Shown here piece by piece: positions 8,186 through 17,696 of a stretch of DNA of 64,000 nucleotides. Source of the DNA: Bacillota bacterium. GTDB taxonomy: Bacteria > Bacillota > Negativicutes > CTSoil-072. Position numbers and translations under genes: made by a program. Position 1 is the stretch's first letter; every line of letters starts with the position of its first letter. The stretch lies in assembly GCA_017889545.1 (NCBI GenBank), contig JAGFZV010000002.1:235221-299220 (forward strand). Reading direction: 5' to 3'. Below the pieces are notes generated by a model that saw only the letters and a list, made by a program, of their open reading frames with translations, did not search any database and was not told where the DNA came from.

Positions 8186-9541
8186 GTGAAATTTGCGAAT
8201 AAAAAAATCGTAGTATTAGGGGCGGGGGTCAGCGGCATTGCTGTAGCCCTTATTTTGCAGCAAGAGGGCGCGAACGTGATTCTTAGCGATACGCGTGCCC
8301 GGGAACAATTGCGTCATGATGTGGCCCCGCTGGAAAGCGCAGGAGTAACACTGATACTTGGCGAACAGAGCGCGACATTGTTGTCTGCTGTTGATTATCT
8401 GGTATTATCGCCTGGAGTGTCCGTATATCATCCTCTGGTCGAGGAAGCCAGAAAGCGTGGCATACTTGTCATGAGTGAAATTGAAGTCGCTTATCATCTA
8501 TGCCGGGTACCGATTGTGGCGATTACGGGTACGAATGGCAAAACGACAACGACAACCCTGGTAGGTGAGATGTTTCGGAAGGCGGGAATTCATATTGCTG
8601 TTGGCGGCAATATTGGCGAGGCGTTATCGCAAGAAGTGCGTGATTTATTGCCGGGAAGCGCTGCAGTGGCGGAAATATCCAGTTTCCAGCTGGAAGGTGC
8701 GATCGATTTCCGGCCACATATTGCCGCTATACTGAATATTACACCGGACCATATTGACCGCCATCGTACACTGGAGAATTACCGGGCAACGAAAGAGAAA
8801 ATTTTTGCCCGGCAGACTCCGGAAGATTTTCTTATTCTGAACTATGATGATCCGACAGTACGCTCTATGGCGGAAAAAACTTCTTCCCAGGTTTTTTTCT
8901 TTAGTCGCCGGCAGATACTGCCATCAGGTATTTTTTTGGATGGGGATATGCTTCGAATCTGCTGGAAGGACCAGGACCTTGTTGTGTGTTCAGTAGCGGA
9001 TATGAAATTATTTGGAGCCCATAATGTGGAAAATGCTTTGGCCGCCTGTGCCGCAGCGTATCTATACGGCATCGGAGTGCAGGATATGGCGGCAGTATTA
9101 AAAACGTTTGCCGGAGTGGAACACCGAATTGAACCGGTAGCTACGCTTGGCGGCGTAACTTATTACAATGATTCCAAGGCCACTAATCCGGAATCATCGA
9201 TAAAGGCGCTGGAAGCTTTCGAAGGACATATCATTTTGATTGCCGGCGGCCGGGATAAAAATACGGATTTAACAGAATTCATGAAATTAGCCGCCGAAAA
9301 AACGGATGCATTGATTTTACTGGGTGAAGCAAAGGAACGCTTTGCCGAGGCTGCGGCTAAACAAGGCGTTCAGCAAATTCATCATGCCGCTGATTTTCCG
9401 GAGGCGGTGAAATTGGCTGCGCAGTTAGCCAAACCGCCGCAAGTCGTCTTGTTGTCGCCGGCCTGTGCGAGTTATGACATGTTTAATAATTATGAAGAGC
9501 GCGGCAGAGTCTTTAAGGAATTGGTGCGCTCATTGACATAA
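8186..9541 (+). CDS. murD: UDP-MurNAc-L-Ala:D-Glu ligase
   Basis: Cytoplasmic Mur ligase that adds D-glutamate to UDP-MurNAc-L-Ala; the D-glutamate would come from MurI, encoded at 49.7 kb. It has 451 residues, an N-terminal Rossmann motif GAGVSG, the ATP loop GTNGKTTTTT starting at residue 115 and the C-terminal DSKATNP motif. GTG 8186 starts one base after the mraY stop and six bases after GGAGGAAT. The next gene is murG; ftsW, which often sits between them, is missing. Confidence 0.96.
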   Translation: MKFANKKIVVLGAGVSGIAVALILQQEGANVILSDTRAREQLRHDVAPLESAGVTLILGEQSATLLSAVDYLVLSPGVSVYHPLVEEARKRGILVMSEIEVAYHLCRVPIVAITGTNGKTTTTTLVGEMFRKAGIHIAVGGNIGEALSQEVRDLLPGSAAVAEISSFQLEGAIDFRPHIAAILNITPDHIDRHRTLENYRATKEKIFARQTPEDFLILNYDDPTVRSMAEKTSSQVFFFSRRQILPSGIFLDGDMLRICWKDQDLVVCSVADMKLFGAHNVENALAACAAAYLYGIGVQDMAAVLKTFAGVEHRIEPVATLGGVTYYNDSKATNPESSIKALEAFEGHIILIAGGRDKNTDLTEFMKLAAEKTDALILLGEAKERFAEAAAKQGVQQIHHAADFPEAVKLAAQLAKPPQVVLLSPACASYDMFNNYEERGRVFKELVRSLT

Positions 9542-9570
9542 ATGAGCTTTGAAAGTAAGGAGGATTTTTT

Positions 9571-10713
9571 GTGCGGATTATCATGGTCGGCGGGGGTACC
9601 GGCGGACATATTTACCCTGCCATTACGATTGCCCGGGTCATGCAGGCCGAGGCGCCAAACTGCGAAGTGCTGTTTATCGGTACGGAGCAAGGGTTGGAAG
9701 CTGATATTATACCAAAAGAAGGATTTGATTTTGCTACCATTGATATCTGCGGGTTAGAACGTAAAATCTCCTGGAAGAATATAAAGACATTAGGGAAAAT
9801 AGTAGGAAGTTTATGGCAATCATGGAAAATTATTCGCAAATTCCAACCGGATTTGCTGATTGGAACCGGCGGTTATACTTGCGGACCGGTGTTGCTGGCA
9901 GGGAGCTTAATGAGGATCCCGACGCTGATCCAGGAACAAAACGTGATTCCTGGAATCACCAACAAAATCTTGGCGAAGTTTGTGAGTCGGGTTGCTGTGG
10001 GATATCCGGAAGCGGTTTCGGCTTTTGACGATGAAAAAAAAGTAGTCGTGACCGGCAATCCTATCCGGAATGACGTTATTTCCGTCAGCAGAGAGGAAGG
10101 GTTGGCGGCTTTCGGGTTGGATCCTGCCAAACTGACGGTGCTGGTTTCCGGCGGCAGCAGAGGAGCCCGCAGTATTAACCGGGCGATGGAATTTGTCTGT
10201 CGGCAGATTGCCGAACGAAACGATGTTCAAATCTTGCATGTTACCGGACAAAGCGAGTATAATGATGTGGTCGGAAAATATAAGCAATCGAATATTGACG
10301 GCAATTCTGCCGGCAATATTGTCGTAAAGCCTTATTTGTACAATATGCCGCTGGCATTAGCGGTTGCAGATGTGGTTGTGTTCCGGGCTGGGGCCGTTGG
10401 GTTGGCAGAGATTACGGCGCGCGGTATCCCATCGATTTTGATACCCTATCCCTATGCGGCGGAAAATCACCAGGAGTTTAATGCCCGGGTATTGGAAAAA
10501 GCGGGTGCAGCCGTGATCATCCGTGATTTTGAGTTAACTGGTCCGTTATTACATGCAACCATAAAGGAATTGTTGGAAAACCGGGATCGGTTAGCCAGGA
10601 TGTCAGCTGCCAGTAAAAAATTAGGCCGTCCGCAGGCCGCCCATGATATTGTCCAGTCGGCCCTGCAACTTGTAGCGTCGTATGGTGTAAAGACGCCGGA
10701 GCGCACTGAATAA
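9571..10713 (+). CDS. murG: UDP-GlcNAc:lipid I GlcNAc transferase
   Basis: GT-B glycosyltransferase (GT28) bound to the inner face of the membrane, which converts lipid I to lipid II. It has 380 residues, the N-terminal lipid-phosphate loop GGGTGGHIYP at about 7-16 and the second loop GTGGYTCGP near 98. The C-terminal UDP-GlcNAc site shows RAGAVGLAEI and the PYPYAAENHQ block. GTG 9571 follows AAGGAGG by seven bases. Confidence 0.96.
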   Translation: MRIIMVGGGTGGHIYPAITIARVMQAEAPNCEVLFIGTEQGLEADIIPKEGFDFATIDICGLERKISWKNIKTLGKIVGSLWQSWKIIRKFQPDLLIGTGGYTCGPVLLAGSLMRIPTLIQEQNVIPGITNKILAKFVSRVAVGYPEAVSAFDDEKKVVVTGNPIRNDVISVSREEGLAAFGLDPAKLTVLVSGGSRGARSINRAMEFVCRQIAERNDVQILHVTGQSEYNDVVGKYKQSNIDGNSAGNIVVKPYLYNMPLALAVADVVVFRAGAVGLAEITARGIPSILIPYPYAAENHQEFNARVLEKAGAAVIIRDFELTGPLLHATIKELLENRDRLARMSAASKKLGRPQAAHDIVQSALQLVASYGVKTPERTE

Positions 10714-10729
10714 AGAAGAGTTTCGATAC

Positions 10730-12181
10730 ATGCAACAAAATGCGCAAATGACCGTATCAATTAGGGATGCGTTTTTGAAAGGGGATACTAGTTTGCTGGA
10801 AAAGTTAAAACATATTCATTTTATTGGAATTGGCGGGGCAGGCATGAGTGCGATTGCCAAGATACTGTTGGAGATGGGCTTCACGGTGTCTGGATCTGAT
10901 TTGTGCCAAACGGATATGACCATGAAATTAGCGAAAGCGGGTGCGATGATTTTCACCGGTCATGCAGCTGAAAATATTGTTTCCGCTGATGCGGTAGTGA
11001 TTTCCACTGCCATTCCGGAACAAAATCCGGAATTGAGGGCAGCGCGTGAACAAGGCATAGTGGTGTTTCACCGGGCTGATCTGGTTGCTGCAGTGATGAA
11101 CCTGCAGTCAGGGATTGCTGTGGCCGGCGCGCATGGAAAGACCACAACAACTTCGATGATCGCTTTGATGCTGGAGAAGGCGGGTGTTGACCCTACGGTG
11201 ATTATTGGCGGCGAATTGCACGATATCGGCGGAAACGCAAAGCTGGGAAAAGGAAAATATCTTGTTGCCGAAGCAGATGAAAGCGACGGGTCGTTCTTAA
11301 AATATTCTCCCCATATTGCCGTTGTGACGAATATTGAGAATGATCATATGGATCATTACAAAACAATGGAGAATATTAAGTTGGCATTTCGTGCGTTTCT
11401 TTCGCATATATCGGCGGATGGGGCGGCTGTTGTTTGCTTTGACAATGCGTATCTGCGCGAATTGGCCGCTTTGACGGATCGCACGTATTTTTCCTATGCG
11501 ATTGATCATGAAGCGGATTATATGGCGAAAAATATCCGTACTTTTGGCGCTGCTACAATGTATGACGTGTTTTACCATGGCGCATTACTGGGAACGGTAA
11601 AAATTGATGTTCCCGGACGGCATAATATATTGAATTCTTTGGCGGCTTTAATCGTTGGATTAACTGTTGGCCTTGATTTTGACGTTGCCGCGGCGGGCTT
11701 GTCCTGCTTTACAGGTGTAAAACGCCGTTTTCAGACGAAGGGGCGTGTCAGTGGCGTCTGGGTAGTCGATGATTATGCTCATCACCCTACAGAGATCAAA
11801 ACTACGTTAATGGCAGCCCGGCAAACAAATCCCGGTCGTCTGATTTGCGTATTTCAACCGCATCGCTACACGCGGACTGCATTCTTGCGTGAAGAATTCG
11901 GCAAGGCTTTTGAGCCGGCTGATTTACTGGTTTTGACGGATATTTATGCCGCAGGCGAAAATCCTATTGAGGGAATTAGCGGTTTGACGATCCCAGAAGA
12001 GGTCGAGCGCCAGGCCAAACAAAGGCCGACATATATTTCTGATCGTACGAAAATTGCCCGTTATTTGGCTGAAATTGTAGAAGAAGGCGATTTGGTTATT
12101 ACGATGGGCGCAGGAAATATTTATTTGGCAGGGGAAGAACTGGTGGAAAAATTGGTGTCAACGCAAAGTGTAGCGCAATAA
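10730..12181 (+). CDS. murC: UDP-MurNAc:L-Ala ligase
   Basis: First Mur ligase of the pathway, joining L-alanine to UDP-MurNAc. It has 483 residues as drawn, with the Rossmann motif HFIGIGGAGMS near 30-40, the ATP loop GAHGKTTT at 133-140 and the late DDYAHHP motif. The start is uncertain: ATG 10730 is given, but an in-frame TTG at 10793 has a better ribosome-binding site (AAAGGGG eight bases before it) and would begin right at the conserved N-terminal strand, giving 462 residues. murB, often the next gene in relatives, is not here. Confidence 0.95.
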   Translation: MQQNAQMTVSIRDAFLKGDTSLLEKLKHIHFIGIGGAGMSAIAKILLEMGFTVSGSDLCQTDMTMKLAKAGAMIFTGHAAENIVSADAVVISTAIPEQNPELRAAREQGIVVFHRADLVAAVMNLQSGIAVAGAHGKTTTTSMIALMLEKAGVDPTVIIGGELHDIGGNAKLGKGKYLVAEADESDGSFLKYSPHIAVVTNIENDHMDHYKTMENIKLAFRAFLSHISADGAAVVCFDNAYLRELAALTDRTYFSYAIDHEADYMAKNIRTFGAATMYDVFYHGALLGTVKIDVPGRHNILNSLAALIVGLTVGLDFDVAAAGLSCFTGVKRRFQTKGRVSGVWVVDDYAHHPTEIKTTLMAARQTNPGRLICVFQPHRYTRTAFLREEFGKAFEPADLLVLTDIYAAGENPIEGISGLTIPEEVERQAKQRPTYISDRTKIARYLAEIVEEGDLVITMGAGNIYLAGEELVEKLVSTQSVAQ

Positions 12182-12235
12182 GCAAATAAGGTGTATGATA
12201 AAAAATACAATGCTGGATGTAAGGAAGGGAAAAGA

Positions 12236-13174
12236 ATGATGCTAACTAAGCGGATCGGTGTTGTCATGGGCGGTCCCTCTGCAGAACGGGAAGTTTCTCT
12301 GAACACTGGGAAGGCTATTTTGGCAGGACTGCAGGAAAAAGGATATCAAGCGGTAGGAATTGATTTGGATCCGCCCCGTTTTTTTGAACAGATCAAAGAA
12401 GCGGGTGTCGACATTGTATTCAATGCGATCCATGGCGTATTCGGCGAAGACGGGCGGATACAGGGGGCTTTGGAATTGCTGGGAATACCGTATACAGGCT
12501 CCGGCGTTTTGGCCAGTGCGATGGCAATGGACAAGGGAATTTCCAAGCGCATGTTTGTATCCGCAGGAGTACCGACTCCCAAGTCGCGGTTGTATGACAA
12601 GAATATGATCGCGGTCGATTTTGCGTCGGCAGTAACAGCTGAATTCGGGATGCCGGTAGTTGTTAAGCCTGTCACGCAGGGATCCAGTATTGGATTGTTT
12701 ATTGTTGATCAGCCTGCAGAATTGCTGACAAGCCTCAAAGAGGCGCTTCGCTACAGTGAGCAGGTTTTAGTGGAAGAATTTATTCGCGGCCGCGAAATCA
12801 CAGTCTCCGTATTGGCGGATGACACGTTTCGCACATTGCCAATTATAGAAATTGTTCCTTGTTCCGGTCGCTATGATTACCATTCCAAGTATACGAAAGG
12901 TGCTACGGAATATATTGTTCCGGCTTTGTTGGATGAAACGGCTGCAGCCGGTGCACGGCAGGCGGCGATTGAAGCTTGCCGCGTGTTAGGTTGCCGGGGC
13001 GTTGCAAGAGTGGACATTATTCTCGATGAACAAGGTAATCCTTATGTTCTGGAAGTGAATACCATTCCTGGCATGACGGCAACGAGCCTCGTGCCGAAAG
13101 CAGCTGCTGCAGTCGGTATTTCGTTTGCCGATCTTTGTGAGCAAATTTTACTGATGGCTTTATTAAATAAATGA
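12236..13174 (+). CDS. ddl: D-alanine-D-alanine ligase
   Basis: ATP-grasp ligase that makes the D-Ala-D-Ala dipeptide used by MurF. With ATG 12236, five bases after AAGGAAGGGA, it has 312 residues, close to E. coli DdlB. Visible motifs are GGPSAEREVS at the N-terminus, HGVFGEDG near 60, the ATP-grasp KPVTQGSSIG segment and the C-terminal EVNTIPGMT metal-binding motif. The KYTKGATEY loop follows the omega-loop pattern of D-Ala-D-Ala (not D-lactate) enzymes, so vancomycin-type resistance is not suggested. An in-frame GTG at 12191 has no ribosome-binding site. Confidence 0.95.
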   Translation: MMLTKRIGVVMGGPSAEREVSLNTGKAILAGLQEKGYQAVGIDLDPPRFFEQIKEAGVDIVFNAIHGVFGEDGRIQGALELLGIPYTGSGVLASAMAMDKGISKRMFVSAGVPTPKSRLYDKNMIAVDFASAVTAEFGMPVVVKPVTQGSSIGLFIVDQPAELLTSLKEALRYSEQVLVEEFIRGREITVSVLADDTFRTLPIIEIVPCSGRYDYHSKYTKGATEYIVPALLDETAAAGARQAAIEACRVLGCRGVARVDIILDEQGNPYVLEVNTIPGMTATSLVPKAAAAVGISFADLCEQILLMALLNK

Positions 13175-13233
13175 AGACACCTGATCGCAAACCAGGTTTG
13201 TAGGCAGGAAGCGGGATGCAGGGGTGAAGAAGA

Positions 13234-13992
13234 ATGGAAAGCAAAGAGCAATATCAGTCGGACCGGGATTGCCCCTCAAAGCCGCGGGGCGGATCAGGTC
13301 TGTTGACGTTGTTATTCATTGCGGTTGTAATGGCAATGGTTATTTTTGCTGCCAATTCGAGCCTTTTTGTGGTTGGATCAGTGGTCGTTGAAGGAAGTTC
13401 GACTATTACCCAGGAAGAAATATTACGGATTGCTGGTGTTCCTGAACGATACAACATATTTCAGCTAAACACGCGCGATATTAAGGAAAGATTGTCCGGA
13501 GATTTGCGCATTGCCAATGTCGATGTTTCCCGCAGCTTTCCGTCAACAATCATCATCCATGTCATGGAACGCAAACCGCTAATTTATGTGGCAACGAATT
13601 ATGGATTTGCTGAAATGGACAGGACAGGCCTGATATTGGCCGCTTACAAAAACCTTCGAAACGTCAATATTCCCATCCTTACAGGCGTCACTCTGACGAA
13701 CCAGTATGTGGGTGATCCGATCCCCCCGGGGCCGATCGGAGACGTATTGTTTTTTTTGGAAAATCTGGATGCCGACACATTCAATCAAATATCGGAGGTC
13801 AACATTCGTGCGGATGGATATCTGTCCGCCTACACCACGCATCCGATCCAAATCCGGCTAGGCGGCAATGAGCGCTTGGCAGACAAAGCAAAACTTACGA
13901 TCGATATTTTACAGGAAATTAATCAGAAAAAATTAGCGATTGACTATATCGACATGAACTCTGCAGCGCCGATTATCAAGGCTAGAAAATGA
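13234..13992 (+). CDS. ftsQ: FtsQ/DivIB-type division protein (POTRA domain)
   Basis: A 252-residue bitopic protein: short basic cytoplasmic tail, one transmembrane helix at about 26-46, then a POTRA domain at about 48-117 that begins VVGSVVVEGSSTITQEEIL, and a beta domain. It is the FtsQ/DivIB member of the FtsQ-FtsL-FtsB complex that regulates septal wall synthesis, and the position after ddl is typical. ATG 13234 follows AGGGGTGAAG. Confidence 0.9.
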   Translation: MESKEQYQSDRDCPSKPRGGSGLLTLLFIAVVMAMVIFAANSSLFVVGSVVVEGSSTITQEEILRIAGVPERYNIFQLNTRDIKERLSGDLRIANVDVSRSFPSTIIIHVMERKPLIYVATNYGFAEMDRTGLILAAYKNLRNVNIPILTGVTLTNQYVGDPIPPGPIGDVLFFLENLDADTFNQISEVNIRADGYLSAYTTHPIQIRLGGNERLADKAKLTIDILQEINQKKLAIDYIDMNSAAPIIKARK

Positions 13993-14022
13993 TGTTTTAG
14001 GTGACGGAAGGAGCGGTACATT

Positions 14023-14715
14023 TTGTTTGCGGTTAAACAGGGACAGATTGCTTTGGCCTTGGTCTGTGTGGTTCTTGGGGTGATGGTTGCTGTGCAGTTT
14101 CGTACTACGCAGGATATCCGAAGTACGGTTCCTTTTCAGCGGGTTGAAGATTTATCGCAGCGGTTAAGTCAAACGGAAAAAGAGCGGGATGCGCTGCAGC
14201 AGCAGGTGAAAGAGCTTAGCCAATCTTCGCATTCTGAAGCGACCTCCAAAGAACAGGAACTGGTGAAAATGGGAGCCGGCGTCGTTGCGCTTCAAGGTCA
14301 AGGGATACTTGTTTCGATTGATGACAGTAAGCGAGCTTCAAAGCCGGGTGAAAACCCAAACTTATATCTGATTCATGACGATGACATCTTGAAGGTCATT
14401 AATGAATTGTGGGCGGCAGGAGCAGAAGCAATGTCGATCAATGAGCAGCGTTTGATCGCCAGTTCGGAAATCCGTTGCGCAGGACCGACTTTGTCGGTAA
14501 ACAATACACGCTATTCGCCTCCTTATGAGATACGTGCGATTGGCGATCCGCAGACGTTGGAAAATTCTTTGCGGATGCGGGGCGGCGTGGTTGAAACCTT
14601 GCAGTTTTGGGGAATTCAGGTCACAATTCGGAAACAGGATATGGTTACTGTACCTGCGTATAAAGGGACTTTTCGCTTTGAATACGCTACCCCGGTGAAA
14701 GGAAGTGGGAAATAA
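14023..14715 (+). CDS. DUF881 family membrane protein
   Basis: A 230-residue DUF881 protein with one N-terminal transmembrane helix (about 5-22), a Glu/Gln-rich coiled coil (about 42-75) and an extracytoplasmic domain with the family segment GAEAMSINEQRLIASSEIRC near 140-160. It is unrelated to known enzymes; in Bacillota it is repeatedly found between ftsQ and ftsA/ftsZ, which suggests a division-associated scaffold. TTG 14023 follows GGAAGGAG. Its stop overlaps the start of the next gene (TAATG). Confidence 0.88.
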   Translation: MFAVKQGQIALALVCVVLGVMVAVQFRTTQDIRSTVPFQRVEDLSQRLSQTEKERDALQQQVKELSQSSHSEATSKEQELVKMGAGVVALQGQGILVSIDDSKRASKPGENPNLYLIHDDDILKVINELWAAGAEAMSINEQRLIASSEIRCAGPTLSVNNTRYSPPYEIRAIGDPQTLENSLRMRGGVVETLQFWGIQVTIRKQDMVTVPAYKGTFRFEYATPVKGSGK

Positions 14716-15044
14716 TGCTGCTTCCTGTTATCGGTATACTAATCGGTTTATTGATCGGGATGTATTTCCCGTTTAGCATCCCGGTGGAACATGCGAAGCT
14801 TTTGTCGGTGGCTTTGCTCGCCGCCCTTGATTCGGTATTTGGCGGTCTGCGGGCGACGATGGAAGAAAAATTTGACAATACGATCTTCGTCACCGGATTT
14901 TTCACGAATGCTTTGTTGGCGGCCGGATTGGCTTATATAGGCGACCGCTTAGGAATTGATTTATATTATGTTGCATTATTGGCGTTTGGTTTGCGAATTT
15001 TCCAAAACTTAGCGATCATCCGTCGTTATTTTTTAAAAAAATAG
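14715..15044 (+). CDS. sbp: Small basic protein Sbp (DUF1290)
   Basis: A 109-residue membrane protein with three to four hydrophobic helices and the family block LDSVFGGLRATMEEKFDNTI near 39-58, typical of Sbp/DUF1290, which sits between ftsQ and ftsA in many Bacillota. No enzymatic role is known. It is coupled to the DUF881 gene by a TAATG overlap and is followed by a hairpin. Confidence 0.9.
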   Translation: MLLPVIGILIGLLIGMYFPFSIPVEHAKLLSVALLAALDSVFGGLRATMEEKFDNTIFVTGFFTNALLAAGLAYIGDRLGIDLYYVALLAFGLRIFQNLAIIRRYFLKK

Positions 15045-15054
15045 TCATAAAAAG

Positions 15055-15087
15055 AGCTCTTACCCATCTTGGTGAGAGCTTCTTCTT
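15055..15087 (+). terminator. Weak terminator after sbp
   Basis: 10-bp stem AGCTCTTACC/GGTGAGAGCT (one G-U pair) with a six-base loop, followed by TCTTCTT rather than a pure T run. Probably only partial termination before ftsA. Confidence 0.5.
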
Positions 15088-15180
15088 GCATTGAAAAACA
15101 TTTTTCGAAACAAGAAGGGAAAATCCAGTTTTTGTTGAAGTTAAGCTTGGTAACGAATTAATCTGTTTGGGGGGTCCTGG

Positions 15181-16371
15181 ATGGAAACTCCTGTTGTACT
15201 AGGTGTTGATCTTGGCACAGCGGCAATTAAGGCTTTTCTTGCCGACACGAAAGCGAATAACACGATAACGGTTATTAGCAGTAGCGCTGTACCTACTGTT
15301 GGCTTTGAGAAGGGAGCATTGACCGACGCTCCTGCTTTGGCTATGGCGGTTAGGCGGGCTGTGGATAATGCGCTTGCGGCGGCTGGGGTTCCTATGCAGG
15401 CAATTTTTTTGGGCCTTGGCGGGCTTGATATTCGTTCCTTTAACAGCGTTGGGAGCATTGTACTGGAACCGGGGCGTCACATTGCTCAACCGGAGATAGA
15501 CAAGGTGCATTTAGCAGCTGTCAATGCCTTGCTTCCGGAGGATTATTCAGCGCTTCATATTCTGCCGCTGGAATATTGGGTTGACGGACAGAAGCAATCT
15601 TCTGTTCCGCTGCGTTCCACGGGCGATCGTCTGGAAGCGGAAATTCATGTTGTTGCCATAGCTCAAAAGACGATCAAAGAACTTACGGATGCCCTTCAGA
15701 TCGTTGGCATATCTGTAGACTCTGTAGTTGCGAATGCGATTGCCGATGCGCAGATTTTGCACTCCCAGTCTCTCCTGGATGATTGTTTGTTGATGGATAT
15801 CGGCGCCGGGACGGCTGACATGGTGATTTACCACGGCGGGAAAGTGCGGATGTCTGCAACGCTGCCGATCGGCGGTGAGTATATTACAACAGATTTGATG
15901 CAGGGACTTCAAGTAACACGCCCTCATGCCGAAGGGATTAAACGTTATTATGCGAAGTTGGATCAAGGGTTGTTGGGACAGAAGGCACAATTGGATTGCA
16001 ACGATCCTGGTACAACGGGCAAGATTTTCCCGTATGATTTACTGTACAATATTGTAGAGAGCAGGGTGGAAGAGATTTCTTCACTGCTATTCGAATTTGC
16101 TCACCCCTTGCTCGTAAAATATCATATTGACCGGATTTTTCTTACCGGCGGATGTGCAGTAATGCCAAGTATTAGAAACAGTGTTGAACGCATCTTTGAC
16201 ATGAAAACAGAGCTTATAGAGGCGCAGGGTTTGCCGGAGGAATATGTTCATCCAACCAGTACTGCTTGCTTTGGCATTCTAAACTATGCAAAGCAGAACC
16301 GGCCGATAGCGCCAATTGCTCCACCACAGTCTTGTCAGGGGCTATTTCAAAAAATAAGAAAATTTTTTTAA
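15181..16371 (+). CDS. ftsA: Cell division protein FtsA
   Basis: Actin-like ATPase that ties FtsZ filaments to the membrane and recruits the divisome. The 396-residue protein has the phosphate-1 motif GVDLGTAAIKA at 8-18, the SHS2 (1C) region at about 85-165, phosphate-2 LMDIGAGTADMV near 203 and the adenosine motif LTGGCAVMP near 321. The C-terminus GLFQKIRKFF is the amphipathic membrane-binding helix, which separates it from PilM and other actin-like relatives. ATG 15181 is preceded by a G-rich ribosome-binding site. ftsZ follows 42 bases downstream. Confidence 0.92.
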   Translation: METPVVLGVDLGTAAIKAFLADTKANNTITVISSSAVPTVGFEKGALTDAPALAMAVRRAVDNALAAAGVPMQAIFLGLGGLDIRSFNSVGSIVLEPGRHIAQPEIDKVHLAAVNALLPEDYSALHILPLEYWVDGQKQSSVPLRSTGDRLEAEIHVVAIAQKTIKELTDALQIVGISVDSVVANAIADAQILHSQSLLDDCLLMDIGAGTADMVIYHGGKVRMSATLPIGGEYITTDLMQGLQVTRPHAEGIKRYYAKLDQGLLGQKAQLDCNDPGTTGKIFPYDLLYNIVESRVEEISSLLFEFAHPLLVKYHIDRIFLTGGCAVMPSIRNSVERIFDMKTELIEAQGLPEEYVHPTSTACFGILNYAKQNRPIAPIAPPQSCQGLFQKIRKFF

Positions 16372-16413
16372 CGCTTAAAAATAGAGTGTGAACATTAAGG
16401 AGGAACTCAACCA

Positions 16414-17481
16414 ATGCTTGAATTTGATATGGATTTGGATCAATTCGCCGCGATCAAGGTAGTGGGAGTCGGGGGAGGCGGCAATAATGCGATTAATCGA
16501 ATGATCGCGACCGGCCTGCAGGGAGTGGAATTTGTTGCCGTGAATACGGACGGACAGGCTTTATTGCAATCTCAAGCGGCATATCGAATTCAAATCGGGG
16601 AGAAGTTGACGAAGGGCCTGGGAGCAGGTGCTAACCCGGATATTGGACAGAAAGCCGCCGAAGAGAGCCGTGACCAAATTATGAATGCGCTGAAAGGCGC
16701 TGATATGGTTTTTATCACTGCAGGCATGGGCGGCGGTACCGGAACAGGCGCAGCGCCTATTGTTGCAGAATGTGCTAAAGAATTGGGTGCATTGACTGTT
16801 GGTGTTGTCACCAAGCCGTTTACGTTTGAAGGCCGCCGGCGTCATACTCAAGCCGAATCGGGGATCACGCGCCTGAAGGAAAAAGTCGATACGTTGATTA
16901 CTATTCCGAATGACCGCCTGTTGCAGGTGGTTGATAAGCGAACGCCAATGATTGAAGCTTTCCGCATCGCTGATGATGTGTTGCGGCAGGGCGTACAGGG
17001 GATTTCGGATTTGATTGCTGTCCCTGCGATGATCAATCTCGATTTTAATGATGTGAAAACCATTATGATGGAAGCCGGGTCGGCGTTGATGGGCATTGGG
17101 ATCGGCAAGGGCGATAACCGCTCTATGGACGCAGTGGAAGCGGCCATTAAGAGTCCATTGCTTGAAATGTCGGTTGATGGCGCCAAGGGTGTTTTACTTA
17201 GTTTCACCGGCGGACCAAGCACTACGTTGTTTGAAATCAATGAAGCGGCTGATATTATCGCTAATGCGGTAGATCCGGAAGCGACGATTATTTTCGGTGC
17301 GGCAATTGACGAAAAATTTGATGATGACGAAGTACGGGTAACGGTAATTGCTACCGGATTTGATCTAAAAACGCTCAAAATCCCCACAAAGCAGAGCGGT
17401 TCCAATTCTAATTCCAAGTTGAATTTCGAACCGTTTGGCGGAATTGATCTCGATATTCCGCCTTGGATGCGGAATAAGTAA
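16414..17481 (+). CDS. ftsZ: Cell division GTPase FtsZ (copy 1)
   Basis: Tubulin-like GTPase forming the Z ring. It has 355 residues, the signature [10 protein letters not shown] near 106-115, the T7 catalytic loop NLDFNDV near 209, and the C-terminal FtsA-binding peptide [11 protein letters not shown] after a very short linker. ATG 16414 follows AAGGAGG. It is adjacent to ftsA, so this is probably the main FtsZ. A second ftsZ lies 1.7 kb downstream. Confidence 0.97.
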   Translation: MLEFDMDLDQFAAIKVVGVGGGGNNAINRMIATGLQGVEFVAVNTDGQALLQSQAAYRIQIGEKLTKGLGAGANPDIGQKAAEESRDQIMNALKGADMVFITAGMGGGTGTGAAPIVAECAKELGALTVGVVTKPFTFEGRRRHTQAESGITRLKEKVDTLITIPNDRLLQVVDKRTPMIEAFRIADDVLRQGVQGISDLIAVPAMINLDFNDVKTIMMEAGSALMGIGIGKGDNRSMDAVEAAIKSPLLEMSVDGAKGVLLSFTGGPSTTLFEINEAADIIANAVDPEATIIFGAAIDEKFDDDEVRVTVIATGFDLKTLKIPTKQSGSNSNSKLNFEPFGGIDLDIPPWMRNK

Positions 17482-17495
17482 GCTGAATTCGTATA

Positions 17496-17532
17496 AGCGG
17501 CTTGCAGGCGAAATTTCGCTGCAAGCCGCTTT
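17496..17532 (+). terminator. Hairpin after ftsZ copy 1
   Basis: 12-bp perfect stem AGCGGCTTGCAG/CTGCAAGCCGCT (17496-17507 and 17519-17530) with an internal GCGAAATTTCG loop. The T tail is poor, so it could act as a terminator or a processing or stability hairpin. Confidence 0.65.
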
Positions 17533-17643
17533 CTGCAGGTCCATCAGACCAGCGGTTTATGCCATCGCTTGAAAGCCCGGCGCAAACCGGTTTTTCTAAA
17601 TTGTTGGTAATTCCGTATGTAACTGTAGCGGAGCGTAAAAGGT

Positions 17644-17672
17644 TTGTGGTAAAATTATGAATTAGGTATACA
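17644..17672 (+). promoter_or_regulatory. Candidate promoter for the first larA-like gene
   Basis: TTGTGG at 17644-17649 and TATACA at 17667-17672 with a 17-base spacer. The leader before the ribosome-binding site would be very short, so this is a weak call. Confidence 0.35.
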
Positions 17673-17696
17673 AATTTTTTCAAAGGTGGTTTGTGC

